A stretch of DNA of 64,000 bases from Thiogranum sp. (GTDB lineage Bacteria > Pseudomonadota > Gammaproteobacteria > DSM-19610), in the NCBI GenBank assembly GCA_024636585.1, contig JAGXGS010000025.1:1-64000 (forward strand). Reading direction: 5' to 3'. How positions within the stretch are numbered: position 1 is the stretch's first letter; each line of letters begins with the position of its first letter. A model generated the notes under the pieces. It worked only from the letters and a program-made list of their open reading frames with translations, had not been told where the DNA came from and searched no databases. The position numbers and the translations under genes are program-made. Of this stretch, positions 1 to 8,390 are shown piece by piece.

Positions 1-28
1 ACATAACTTACTCCATGCCTTTAATACA

Positions 29-111
29 GTCATTGCGAGGTGCGCAGCGCCGCGGCAATCTCTTGCGGCGGCTGCACTGTCGGGAGATTGCCGCGCTTCG
101 CTCGCAATGAC
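29..111. repeat. Short palindromic dispersed repeat, copy 1
   Basis: Imperfect inverted repeat of about 83 bp. The left end starts GTCATTGCGAGG and runs to GGCAATCTC. The right end is the reverse complement, running from GAGATTGCCGCGC to CGCAATGAC. A related copy lies in opposite orientation at 18484-18559. The size, the terminal palindrome and the intergenic position suggest a REP- or MITE-like element with no coding capacity. It lies just downstream of the first gene on the minus strand and could also act as an RNA hairpin at that transcript's 3' end. Confidence 0.75.
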
Positions 112-118
112 GAGGCGA

Positions 119-784
119 TTATTGGTCCCGGGTGAAAAGCCGCGGGTTGCTCTTGATGAATGAGTGAATCCAGCGTTCGAGGAAGGATTTGTTTTTGGCG
201 GTTTTTATGTAGCCGTATCCAAGCACTGAGATTACCAGGGCACCGAGGGCGTCGACGATCAGATCCCACATGGTGTCGGTCAGGCCGGAAGGGTCGCCGA
301 GCATTTCCTTTTGCATGTTCATAGTGAAGAAACTGTCCATGGCGAATTCGAAGATTTCCCATAGGGTGCCCATTCCGACAGCGAACAGGAACGCAAAGAA
401 GGCAACGAACCCCGGTTTCATGTGGATGTCGATGTCTTCGGTTTCATTTAACACGTACACAAGCATGAAGCCGATAATTCCGAACAGGATTCCAGAACTG
501 GAGTGCAGCGCTATATCCCACCACCAGAAGCGGGCGTAATAGTCATGCACTTCGCCGAGAAACAGCGATGCGAATACGAACGCGATTGCCAGCAGAACGA
601 ATTCGGGAGGAATAAACACCTGGAAAAACTTTGCCAGGAACACTGGAGCCAGTGTTATGAGTATTATTCCAACTGTGACCACTGCTGTCAGCCACTGCTG
701 TTCCAGTACTGCAGCCACAGCTTCGATAACCAGAACCGCCTGAAGAAAAAAGGTCAATCGGCGGTGTATCAGCTGTGGCTTCAT
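119..784 (-). CDS. DUF2238/YjdF-like integral membrane protein
   Basis: The 221-residue product is strongly hydrophobic, with about five to six predicted membrane segments. It carries the pattern WWDIALHSSSG, then G.LWEIFEF, then DTMWDLIVDALGA, which I associate with DUF2238/YjdF-type inner-membrane proteins of unknown function. The conserved acidic, histidine and tryptophan residues sit near membrane borders. It is followed by the palindromic repeat. The ABC exporter pair lies 85 bp upstream on the same strand, so co-transcription is possible but not shown. The family call is by motif recall, and no function can be assigned. Confidence 0.7.
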   Translation of the reverse strand: MKPQLIHRRLTFFLQAVLVIEAVAAVLEQQWLTAVVTVGIILITLAPVFLAKFFQVFIPPEFVLLAIAFVFASLFLGEVHDYYARFWWWDIALHSSSGILFGIIGFMLVYVLNETEDIDIHMKPGFVAFFAFLFAVGMGTLWEIFEFAMDSFFTMNMQKEMLGDPSGLTDTMWDLIVDALGALVISVLGYGYIKTAKNKSFLERWIHSFIKSNPRLFTRDQ

Positions 785-868
785 TCAAACTCCAGGAGGT
801 GTCGGTACGCAAAAGAGTATCATTATCGCAATCATGACCGCACGCCTGTATCTGAATGCTGGCCAATT

Positions 869-1897
869 TCACATCAACCACCGCCGCTTCATCAACCACC
901 ACGACAGGAAAGAGGCAAGCAATCCGACTCCGACAAGGGCAAGCAACTGCAGAGGAAAATCCGCAACCTCACCACCGTCCAGAAGGATCGACCTGACCGG
1001 CTGGTAAAACTGGTATGAAGGGATCAGCGGCGCCACGCTGCTGAGTTTTTCAGAGAAGTCCGCCAACGCGGAAGGCAGAAGATGCGGCAGATAAAACAGC
1101 ACACCCAGGGTTCTCGCACTGGCCTGGGTGCGGCACAGAAAACCGACGAAGATTCCGAAGGCACTGAAACAGAACCCGCCCGCCAGCAGAAACACAAGGT
1201 AGCTCAGCCGGCCGCCAGGCTCTGAGTCGAATGTCATCAGAAGGTGGAGAAGCAGTGCCGCGATGGCGATCAGAATGGTCCCCAGAGCGATTTTCGCAAG
1301 CAACCACTCCGCCTCGCGAATTGGTGTTTGCAGCAAGCCTAGAAGCAGCTTTTTCTCTTTTTCTTCGGCGACCTGGGTCGGCAGAACAATGAATCCGACC
1401 AGCAGAACCAGCATCAGTATCCAGGTTGGCAGCATCTGCCGCTGGATTGCGGCATCCTGCAGCGGACGTATCTCGCTAATCCAGTTGCTGCGATCTTCCA
1501 CTGCCCGTTGCAACTCCGCGATGCTTTCGACGATGACCAGGGTTTCAAACGATGCTTTTTCCAGTACGATCAGGAGGCTGCCTCCAGACTCCTTCGTCGG
1601 CACCAGCACACCATCGCCGTTTCGCTCTTCCAACCAGCGGGTGCCCTGCTCTTCACTGACAAACCAGAACACCTCGAAAGCGCCTTCGGCCGTTTCAATA
1701 CTTTCCAGCAGACCGGCAGGATAATCGCCGTTTTCAATCAGGCCTATTTTTATCTGCTGAACGTCGGTCCCGTTGTTGTCGACCAGCTCCAGCGTTAAAA
1801 AAACAAACAACGGAATGAACAGTACCAGGTAAAGCGTCTTGTTTTTCAGTGCCATCGCCAGATCATTGAACGTCAGCAGCGCGATGTTTCTGATCAT
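869..1897 (-). CDS. ABC-2 type transporter permease
   Basis: This 342-residue membrane subunit of an ABC exporter has one N-terminal membrane helix (about residues 20-38), then a soluble extracytoplasmic region to about residue 155. A C-terminal bundle of about five helices follows. The motif VAEEKEKKLLLGLLQTP at the cytoplasmic coupling region is typical of ABC-2/NatB-like permeases. Its ATG overlaps the stop of the upstream ATPase gene by 4 bp (ATGA), so the two are translationally coupled and surely form one transporter. The substrate cannot be told from sequence; candidates are Na+, a drug or a lipid-like molecule. Confidence 0.85.
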   Translation of the reverse strand: MIRNIALLTFNDLAMALKNKTLYLVLFIPLFVFLTLELVDNNGTDVQQIKIGLIENGDYPAGLLESIETAEGAFEVFWFVSEEQGTRWLEERNGDGVLVPTKESGGSLLIVLEKASFETLVIVESIAELQRAVEDRSNWISEIRPLQDAAIQRQMLPTWILMLVLLVGFIVLPTQVAEEKEKKLLLGLLQTPIREAEWLLAKIALGTILIAIAALLLHLLMTFDSEPGGRLSYLVFLLAGGFCFSAFGIFVGFLCRTQASARTLGVLFYLPHLLPSALADFSEKLSSVAPLIPSYQFYQPVRSILLDGGEVADFPLQLLALVGVGLLASFLSWWLMKRRWLM

Positions 1898-2574
1898 GAA
1901 TAAAGATTCTGATGAATATGCGATTCGAAATATTCTGCGGGAGAACCGTCGAAGACCAGACTTCCCTGATGAAGGACCATGATCCGTGTTGCGAGGGCTT
2001 TTATTTCCTCCGGGCGATGCGAAGTAAACAGAATGGTCTTCCCTGATGCATGAAGTCTTTCCAGCAGCAGGTAAATTTCCTTTGTCATATCAAAATCGAG
2101 CCCCGAAGTCGGCTCGTCAAAGAGCATGAGCGGCGGGTCCGCAAGCAGCGAACGTCCGATGCTGACTCGCTGCTTCAAGCCTTTCGACAACACCTGGACT
2201 TTGCTGCGACGAAACGGGATGAGATTGAATTCCGTCAAAGTCGCTTCGATACGCGCGACAGGGATTTTGAACAGACGGGCAAAAAGTATGAGGTTGTATT
2301 CAACCGAAAACAGATCGAAGAGATTCGGCGTTTCAGGTACGAATCCGATCTTCCTGACCAGCGCGCGCCTGTTTTTGAGATCAATCCCATCGACCCGAAC
2401 TTCGCCGGAATCAGGAATCAGCCAACCACCCAGGATTTTTAAAAGAGTCGACTTCCCCGCGCCATTGTGGCCCACCAGGGCAATGAGCTCACCCTGCTGG
2501 ATAGTGAATCCAGTGGCAAGAAGTCCTCGGTTTCCTTTGTAAATTTTGGAAAGGTCATGCACTTCGAGCTGCAT
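1894..2574 (-). CDS. ABC transporter ATP-binding protein
   Basis: This 226-residue ABC ATPase drives the permease encoded immediately downstream. Visible motifs are Walker A GHNGAGKST (about residues 35-43), a signature-like LSKGLKQRVSIGRSLL, and Walker B LMLFDEPTSGLD followed by the switch histidine in LFTSHRPEE. The length is normal for a stand-alone CcmA/NatA-type subunit. A 4-bp overlap with the permease gene marks an operon. No other exporter component is nearby, so this looks like a minimal two-gene ABC-2 exporter of unknown substrate. Confidence 0.92.
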   Translation of the reverse strand: MQLEVHDLSKIYKGNRGLLATGFTIQQGELIALVGHNGAGKSTLLKILGGWLIPDSGEVRVDGIDLKNRRALVRKIGFVPETPNLFDLFSVEYNLILFARLFKIPVARIEATLTEFNLIPFRRSKVQVLSKGLKQRVSIGRSLLADPPLMLFDEPTSGLDFDMTKEIYLLLERLHASGKTILFTSHRPEEIKALATRIMVLHQGSLVFDGSPAEYFESHIHQNLYS

Positions 2575-2631
2575 CGGGTCCTCCTGCCGGCCCCCGTTCC
2601 GATGACGGTGCGGGGACCGGACCCAAAGCGG

Positions 2632-2697
2632 CTATATACGCTGTGCCAGAAATACAACCAAAAGGACTAAAATAACTACCGTTAACACACCGGTCAT
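2632..2697 (-). CDS. 21-residue hydrophobic membrane peptide
   Basis: A very short reading frame encodes a peptide starting MTGVLTVVILVLL and ending in AQRI, followed by TAG. One membrane helix fills nearly the whole chain, with a polar, positively charged end. A good ribosome binding site (AAGGAT) lies seven bases before the ATG. The frame sits between the ABC ATPase and a small lipoprotein on the same strand, so it may share their transcript. No family is recognised. It resembles the one-helix stress peptides of other bacteria in size and composition only. The evidence is the start site and composition; expression is not shown. Confidence 0.5.
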   Translation of the reverse strand: MTGVLTVVILVLLVVFLAQRI

Positions 2698-2766
2698 GGT
2701 GATATCCTTATTTTTAGTGATTTCTGCAGGTTAGCGCAGATTGAAGGGTACATCTTTGCACGAATT

Positions 2767-2961
2767 CTAGTTCGTGTCGCCCTGCGCTGCATCTTCGATA
2801 GTTTCACCAGCGTCTTCTATTTCATCTCCAGCCCTGGCGGCCGCGTCATCGATACTCTCGCCCGCACTTTCCGCCGGACCCTGCTGTGTGTCACACCCGG
2901 GAAGCGCCAGAAAAAATACGCTCGCAAGCAAGGCTGCACTGATGGTCTGAACTGATTTCAT
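2767..2961 (-). CDS. Small entericidin-like lipoprotein
   Basis: This 64-residue lipoprotein has an N-terminal signal MKSVQTISAALLASVFFLALPGC with a lipobox-like LPGC. The mature part is acidic and Ala/Glu/Asp-rich, with a repeated IDDAAARAGDEIEDAGETIEDAA pattern. The repeat resembles the short mature part of entericidin A/B-type lipoproteins, which also carry GE.IE.AG motifs. I chose the ATG at 2961 because AAGGAAAG lies just upstream and the signal peptide begins there; the longer open frame to 3072 has no signal-like start. It is probably anchored to the membrane by its lipidated Cys. A role in stress or toxicity is only inferred. Confidence 0.75.
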   Translation of the reverse strand: MKSVQTISAALLASVFFLALPGCDTQQGPAESAGESIDDAAARAGDEIEDAGETIEDAAQGDTN

Positions 2962-3220
2962 ATTACTTTCCTTGTTGTTATTCATGATTGCCGAAGGCGG
3001 CATCATTATGGGCTCTCTGCTATTCGAAGCGCAAATGTCACCTCCTTGAGACAAGGTGTTGCAGCTTATCATCGGAAATACGGCGGAGTCAGTTCTTGAT
3101 CAGCTCGCGTGTTCGGTACTCGCTTTGAAGCCTCCCGGGCTTGTATCGCCGGTAAAGCTGAACGGATAATTCAGGTGGAAAACTTCGCTTGCCAAACCCA
3201 GCAGTACGCCAGGAACGGGA

Positions 3221-4099
3221 TTACGGCGCCGATTCAGACGGCGTCATAATGCTGAGCAACAGCACAGCCTGGGCGGTCGCATGGAAGTTCGAATCCGGGG
3301 CACGCAGAGTGAATCCCCGCGGGCCAAAAGTTATGTGATGATCGCCGACCCGCAGCAGTGGATCGTATCCGCTCCAACCACCATCGGGCCGCTGGGCATC
3401 AATCAGATTCTGAAGCCAGACCGGCTTGATCAACTCGGATCCCCCCGACTCAGCCAGCATAAGAACACGTTGCAGATAGACGTCGACGACACGTGGATCC
3501 CAGATTAGCTGGCGTACGATCCGCCGCTGCAGTTGCTGGACTGTATTCTGAACCTCGACCTGATCGCCACACTCGATTTCCTGCAACATCCGGATACCCA
3601 TGAGCTGATGGGTGACACAGGCAGGCCTGAATGGCCGGCTGTCGCAGAAATCCGGGCTGTTCTGTGCGGCAATCTCCGGCCGTTTTCCAAGCTCATGATC
3701 GCAGGTCATGGCATAAACGAAATGCTGCCTGTAATAGGACAGGCCATTTACCACCTCATCAGGAATCGGAACCCATGCTCCGGGATAGAATAACGGTCGC
3801 CATACTGCGGAATGATTCGCGAGGTATCGTTTTTCGTAGGCGCCAAACAATTCCTGCAGGCGGACGTCGCCGGTGATTTCGCCCGACTGTTGCACAAATC
3901 GCCAAAGTGAAGGGGCGGTTCTTTTCTTCAACAGGTCGTCACGATTCTCCTGCAGCCATTGAATAGTTTTTTCAAGTGCAACGGCCACTTCTTCCTGTTC
4001 GGGCGGCAATACGTCACGATTATTTTTCCATACAAGATAGCCATAAGAAGCGCCGATCAGCAGACCTGCGAAAAGTCCCAGTTTTAGCAAAACTTTCAT
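3221..4099 (-). CDS. Membrane-anchored protein of unknown function with a QW-like motif
   Basis: The 292-residue product starts with one membrane anchor (about residues 4-22). An alpha-helical periplasmic domain follows, with several cysteines (motifs MTCDHELG, PDFCDSRPFRPACVTHQL, EIECGDQ) that could form disulfides. Near the C-terminus, LIDAQRPDGGWSGYDPLL resembles the DGGW segment of QW repeats in terpene cyclase-like alpha/alpha barrels, but only one such repeat is visible. I do not recognise the family. It is transcribed divergently from the PEBP gene, with 238 bp between them. It is not a certain enzyme, and the QW resemblance may be superficial. Confidence 0.7.
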   Translation of the reverse strand: MKVLLKLGLFAGLLIGASYGYLVWKNNRDVLPPEQEEVAVALEKTIQWLQENRDDLLKKRTAPSLWRFVQQSGEITGDVRLQELFGAYEKRYLANHSAVWRPLFYPGAWVPIPDEVVNGLSYYRQHFVYAMTCDHELGKRPEIAAQNSPDFCDSRPFRPACVTHQLMGIRMLQEIECGDQVEVQNTVQQLQRRIVRQLIWDPRVVDVYLQRVLMLAESGGSELIKPVWLQNLIDAQRPDGGWSGYDPLLRVGDHHITFGPRGFTLRAPDSNFHATAQAVLLLSIMTPSESAP

Positions 4100-4337
4100 G
4101 ACGCTACTTTATAGGGTTTTTACCGGCTGTTCCAATTTTTGGCCAGCATGTTTCTAAGCAAAACCATGCGGGCTATCAGCATGTGATTCGGCGGCAGACT
4201 ATTATTGACCCTGTTAGGCCGCCAAGGAGATGGAATCAGGTCCATACTGATCAATGAACCAGCTCATGTTTGAGTATTGTCCCAGGCTCCTTTTAAAGTT
4301 TTTACTCTGACCCCAAATATCCAGAGAGGTTTTAGAG

Positions 4338-4811
4338 ATGGCACTTGAGATTCATTCAGCTGTTTTTGAAGATGGTGGCGATATTCCGTCGAGGTACACT
4401 TGCGAGGGCGATGACGTTTCGCCACCGTTAGGGTGGAGCGGCGTGCCCGATGATGCGGAAAGCCTGGTGCTGATCGTGGATGATCCGGACGCACCGGACC
4501 CGGCGGCGCCGCGCATGATCTGGGTGCATTGGGTGCTGTATAACCTGCCGGGGGACGCGCTGGATTTACCGGAAGGCGTCACTGTGAAGCAACTGCCGGT
4601 TGGCACGCATGAAGGTCTGAACAACTGGGGCCGCACCGGCTATGGTGGCCCCTGCCCCCCGGCTGAAAAACATCGGTATTTTCACACGCTGTACGCGCTG
4701 GACACCTTGCTGGATTTTAAGCAGCCGACCCGGGAACAGGTGGCGAACGCAATGGAAGGTCACGTGCTCGCGCAGGCACAGTTGCTGGGGATGTATGAAA
4801 AACGCGGCTAG
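4338..4811 (+). CDS. YbhB/YbcL family Raf kinase inhibitor-like protein (PEBP)
   Basis: This 157-residue protein of the phosphatidylethanolamine-binding protein fold has the family pattern PSRYTCEGDDVSPPLGW near residue 20. It then shows VDDPDAPDP, WVHWVLYNLP and the anion-site segment GRTGYGGPCPP, and ends with the ALD..L helix region. The length matches bacterial YbhB. There is no signal peptide, so it should be cytoplasmic. The true ligand of these bacterial proteins is not settled. It stands alone on the plus strand; the next gene on this side is convergent, only 5 bp away. Confidence 0.92.
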   Translation: MALEIHSAVFEDGGDIPSRYTCEGDDVSPPLGWSGVPDDAESLVLIVDDPDAPDPAAPRMIWVHWVLYNLPGDALDLPEGVTVKQLPVGTHEGLNNWGRTGYGGPCPPAEKHRYFHTLYALDTLLDFKQPTREQVANAMEGHVLAQAQLLGMYEKRG

Positions 4812-4816
4812 GCGCG

Positions 4817-5098
4817 TTATCTATGCACGCCGCGCAGGCGTTTGGACCAGAGGATGAATGCGGCGGGAATATGCACGATGCCGAAGCCGGTGAAGAATGC
4901 CACCAGCTGTACCAGCGGTTGATCTACACCGGTCCAGAGGATAGCGGTCCAGCCGACTGCAATGCCGACCACTGCCAGGATGATCCGTGCCAGTGTCGCC
5001 TGACGCTGCGTGGCGCTGTGAAACGGAATCCGATACTGTGCATAAGCCGCGATAGCCAGCACCACCAGCATCAGAATCAGGTTGAATGCAGTCGCCAT
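4817..5098 (-). CDS. Small three-helix membrane protein at the end of the molybdenum hydroxylase operon
   Basis: This 93-residue product has three predicted membrane helices (about residues 5-20, 38-56 and 63-84) and a basic C-terminus (SKRLRGVHR). Its start lies only 2 bp after the stop of the FAD-subunit gene on the same strand, so it is almost certainly the last gene of that operon. I do not recognise a named family. It lacks histidine pairs typical of a cytochrome b, so a role as an electron acceptor is not supported. A membrane-docking role for the hydroxylase is possible but pure inference. Confidence 0.7.
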   Translation of the reverse strand: MATAFNLILMLVVLAIAAYAQYRIPFHSATQRQATLARIILAVVGIAVGWTAILWTGVDQPLVQLVAFFTGFGIVHIPAAFILWSKRLRGVHR

Positions 5099-5100
5099 GG

Positions 5101-6078
5101 CTAGGCGCTGACGATCTTGCCGAACTCTTCTCTCAGCAATCCTTCGAACAACGGAATCTTGTATGCATTGTTGCTCATGGGCCGGGCGTCGGCGACTGCA
5201 GCCCTGGCCGCTGCACGGATGTTTCCATCATTGAGGGTATTGCCGCGCAGTACCTCCTCGGCTTCACGTGAACGCCAGGGCACCGGTGCGGCAGCCGCGA
5301 GCACCACACGACAATCGCGGACCTGATCGCCTTCCATGTCGAATGCCAACGCACAACCGGCCACGGCGAAATCCCAGGAACGCCGGGTGCGAATCTTGCG
5401 ATAGCTGCTGTACCGGCCGGCGGCTGCCGGCGGCAGATGAATTGCGGTGATGACCTCCGCATCCTGCAGGACCGTCTCGCGGGTGGGATCTTTTTCCGGC
5501 GGCATGTGCAGTTCCGACACCGGCAGTCGCCGCCTGCCGCCTGGACCGACGATGGCGACTTCAGCATCCAGCGCCACCAGTGCCGGGGCCGGGTCCGAGG
5601 GATGCACAATGAAGCAGTTGGCGCCGCCCATGATGCAGTGATATTCGTTTTCTCCATTCACGGCAAAGCACTTGTAGCCGCCCTTGCGCAAACAGTCGAA
5701 GTCGCCGCGGTAATACCAGCAACGCGGTTTCTGGCAGAGATTTCCGCCGAGGGTGCCCTGGTTACGCAGTTGCGGACTGGCGACATCAGCCGCGGCCTGC
5801 GCCAGTCCAGCATACTTCCGCTGGATCAACGGGTGTTCGGCCACGTCGGTAATAGTCGTCAGCGCGCCGATGACCAGGCCGCCGTCCGAGGTTTCGCTGA
5901 CGCCGGAGATATCTTTCAGGCCTGACAGGCTGACCAGCTTGTCGGCAGAGAACACGTCGTCGCGCAGGCAGCCAAGCAGATCAGTACCACCGGCATGTAT
6001 AAATGCATTTTTGTCGCCCAGCGCGGTAACCACGTCCTCGACGGAGCCCGGTTGAATATAGGCAAAAGGAGTGAACAT
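5101..6078 (-). CDS. Molybdenum hydroxylase FAD-binding subunit (PaoB/YagS-like)
   Basis: This 325-residue subunit carries FAD and passes electrons from the Fe-S clusters to the acceptor. The N-terminal FAD-binding segments HAGGTDLL (residues 28-35) and LRNQGTLGGNL (about 104-114) are clear. A cysteine-rich insertion follows, with Cys at about 115, 120, 129, 137, 148 and 155. It matches the position where PaoB and the 4-hydroxybenzoyl-CoA reductase beta subunit hold an extra [4Fe-4S] cluster. A CO-dehydrogenase flavoprotein C-terminal domain completes it. It sits 2 bp after the Mo subunit gene. The likely reaction is aldehyde or heterocycle oxidation; the substrate is unknown. Confidence 0.9.
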   Translation of the reverse strand: MFTPFAYIQPGSVEDVVTALGDKNAFIHAGGTDLLGCLRDDVFSADKLVSLSGLKDISGVSETSDGGLVIGALTTITDVAEHPLIQRKYAGLAQAAADVASPQLRNQGTLGGNLCQKPRCWYYRGDFDCLRKGGYKCFAVNGENEYHCIMGGANCFIVHPSDPAPALVALDAEVAIVGPGGRRRLPVSELHMPPEKDPTRETVLQDAEVITAIHLPPAAAGRYSSYRKIRTRRSWDFAVAGCALAFDMEGDQVRDCRVVLAAAAPVPWRSREAEEVLRGNTLNDGNIRAAARAAVADARPMSNNAYKIPLFEGLLREEFGKIVSA

Positions 6079-6080
6079 GC

Positions 6081-8387
6081 TTAGCCCTCCTGGCTGGCAA
6101 GTGGATCGATGAGCGTGACCGGGTTGATCGGCGTATCGCGCATGCGAATGCCGGTAGCCGCATAAACAGCGTTTGCGATGGCGCCGCCGGTAGGAATGGT
6201 AACGGGTTCGCCGAGTCCCTTGGCGCCAACGATATTGGCCTGTTCATCGCTCAGCATAATGGGTTCGGAGATGATCTCCGCCGGCACATCCAGTGCAGTC
6301 GGCAGCTTGTAGTCATGCCAGTTGCGATTGCACAGCTTCCCGGTGGGACCATCCAGCACGCGCTGCTCGGTGGTGGCATAACCGACACCCATGGTGATGC
6401 CACCGATCACTTGTCCGTCCCAGGTCAGGCGATTGATCACGCGTCCGCTTTCATTGGTGCCGAGCATGCGCAGCAGCCGTATTTCGCCAGTGCGCCGGTT
6501 GACTTCCACTTCACAGAACTGTGCGGCAAATGGCGTGATGCTGACATCCTGCCGATTCGGCTGGCGCTCGCCGACGCCCACCACCACTTTCTGTTTTTTG
6601 AGTTCGTCGAGTTCCGGGATCGCCAGGCTCTCCAGTCCGTCCGCAGTGCGCAGGCGGTCGCCGGCAAATATGATTTCATCACGCTCGCGCCCGAGTTGCC
6701 GGGCCGCCATGTCCATCAGCCGATCCTTGGCCGCCAGGCAGGCGCGGCGCACCGCGGGCGCCTCGGTAGGCACTGTCTTGCTGCCGCCGGACGGTGTCGC
6801 GAACTGTGTGGTTGCGGTGTCGGCGTGCTCGATCTGAACGGCATCGGGCTCCATACCGAACTCTTCCGCTACCACCATCGCCATCACTGTCTTGGTGCCG
6901 GTACCGATGTCAGACGCGCCCATATTGAGATTGGCCGTACCGTCGGCATACAGCCGCAGAATCACGGTCGACGGGGGTCCGCCATCGCCGACGAACCAGT
7001 TGGCCGCCGCCATCCCGACACCGCGTTGCAAATGACCATTGCCGCGCGGCGCGGCTTTCGCCTGATCCCAGCCAAAGGCTTTGGCGCCCTGCTCGATACA
7101 CAGGCGCAGGCCATCTGTGGTGTAGGGTTTGTTGCCGCGGGCCTGGGTGCCGTCCGGAATATTAAGCAGCCGCAGCGCCACCGGGTCCATGTCCAGTTGT
7201 TCCGCCAGCGCATCCATCATCTGTTCCATTGCCCAGGAACATTGCACATAACCGGGTGCGCGAAATGGCCGGGCCGGCTGCGCATTGATATAAACGTCGG
7301 TGAGCTCAGTGCTGACGTTGTCGCACTGATAGAGATCCTTGGCCAGCCAGTCGAGCAGCGAGGTGCCACCGGCCTTGTAGGCGCCGCTGGCGCCGATGCC
7401 CTTGAACTGTATCGCGGTGAGCGTGCCGTCTTTTTTTGCGCCGGCCTTGATGGTCATGGTAGTGGGTGGCCGATTGCCCATCGAGACCAGGGTCTGCTCG
7501 CGGGTCATGAACAGTTTGACGGGACGATTGCTGCGCCGCGACAGCATCGCGGCGGCGATAGCGTATTTGTCGGTGCGCAGTTTGGAGCCGAAGGCACCGC
7601 CGACATAATGGCCGATCACCCGCACCCGCGCCAAGGGCATGTTCAGCGTCTCGGCGATCTTCGACTGCACGGCAAACACACCCTGCGTCGACTCCCAGAC
7701 CGTGAGCCGGTCCGCTTCCCAGCGTGCCACGCAGCCGTGTGGTTCCAGCGGTGTCTGCATTTCACTGGCCGAGCGATATGTCTCTTCCAGCACCACATCG
7801 GCTGCGGCGAAGCCCTGTTCGATATTGCCGCGCGAATAACTCTGGTGGCCGGCTTCGTTGCCGCCGTCGTGCACTTCGGGCGCACCGGATTCCAGCGCCG
7901 CCAGTTCATCGGAAACGAACGGCAGCGTTTCGTATTCGACTTCGATGGCACGCAATGCGTCATGCGCCCGGTACGATGAGTCGGCCGCCACCGCCGCGAC
8001 GAAATCACCTTCGAAGCGGCAGTGATCGTAGAACAGCTTGCCGGGGTAATCGCTGCCGTAATCCCAGTCCGGATTCGCGTCCTCGGTGTTGCGGCTGATC
8101 ACCGCATAGACACCTGACAACTTTTCCGCCTTCGACGTATCCACAGACTTCACGCGCGCATTGGCATGCGGACTTGTCAGCACCGCAGCGTGCAGCATGC
8201 CGGGCAACATCACATCGGAGGGAAATATCGCGCTGCCGCTGACGCGCTCGAAGGCATCGACGCGCGGCTGGCGGCTGCCCACCACGCGCGTCTTTTCACC
8301 CCAGGGCTGCGGATCACCGGCAGCCCCCGCATCCGGGGCCTGCGGATAGCGCACCTGACCTTCGATCTCCTGTTCGGACTCAGTCAT
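6081..8387 (-). CDS. Molybdenum hydroxylase molybdopterin-binding subunit (PaoC/YagR-like)
   Basis: This 768-residue catalytic subunit belongs to the xanthine dehydrogenase family. It has an N-terminal a/b hammerhead domain (about residues 45-160) followed by two molybdopterin-binding domains. Visible motifs are GGAFGSK near residue 266, RPFRAPGY near 370, SDIGTGTKTV, and GLGEP near the C-terminus, whose Glu (about residue 727) is the expected catalytic base. The length is slightly above E. coli PaoC because of the N-terminal extension. The gene is 3 bp from the 2Fe-2S gene and 2 bp from the FAD gene, giving the order 2Fe-2S, Mo, FAD as in paoABC. No XdhC/PaoD chaperone gene is in the window. 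Confidence 0.95.
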   Translation of the reverse strand: MTESEQEIEGQVRYPQAPDAGAAGDPQPWGEKTRVVGSRQPRVDAFERVSGSAIFPSDVMLPGMLHAAVLTSPHANARVKSVDTSKAEKLSGVYAVISRNTEDANPDWDYGSDYPGKLFYDHCRFEGDFVAAVAADSSYRAHDALRAIEVEYETLPFVSDELAALESGAPEVHDGGNEAGHQSYSRGNIEQGFAAADVVLEETYRSASEMQTPLEPHGCVARWEADRLTVWESTQGVFAVQSKIAETLNMPLARVRVIGHYVGGAFGSKLRTDKYAIAAAMLSRRSNRPVKLFMTREQTLVSMGNRPPTTMTIKAGAKKDGTLTAIQFKGIGASGAYKAGGTSLLDWLAKDLYQCDNVSTELTDVYINAQPARPFRAPGYVQCSWAMEQMMDALAEQLDMDPVALRLLNIPDGTQARGNKPYTTDGLRLCIEQGAKAFGWDQAKAAPRGNGHLQRGVGMAAANWFVGDGGPPSTVILRLYADGTANLNMGASDIGTGTKTVMAMVVAEEFGMEPDAVQIEHADTATTQFATPSGGSKTVPTEAPAVRRACLAAKDRLMDMAARQLGRERDEIIFAGDRLRTADGLESLAIPELDELKKQKVVVGVGERQPNRQDVSITPFAAQFCEVEVNRRTGEIRLLRMLGTNESGRVINRLTWDGQVIGGITMGVGYATTEQRVLDGPTGKLCNRNWHDYKLPTALDVPAEIISEPIMLSDEQANIVGAKGLGEPVTIPTGGAIANAVYAATGIRMRDTPINPVTLIDPLASQEG

Positions 8388-8390
8388 GAT

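Noticed and set aside
4100-4337. Possible tRNA or riboswitch in the spacer before the PEBP gene
   Set aside because: I could not fold a cloverleaf or any known riboswitch core; only a weak GGCGGC/GCCGCC pairing is present.
6315-7979. A 554-residue open frame on the plus strand
   Set aside because: It is wholly antisense to the well-supported molybdenum subunit gene and its translation is His/Gly/Arg-rich with no motif. It is a shadow of high GC coding DNA.
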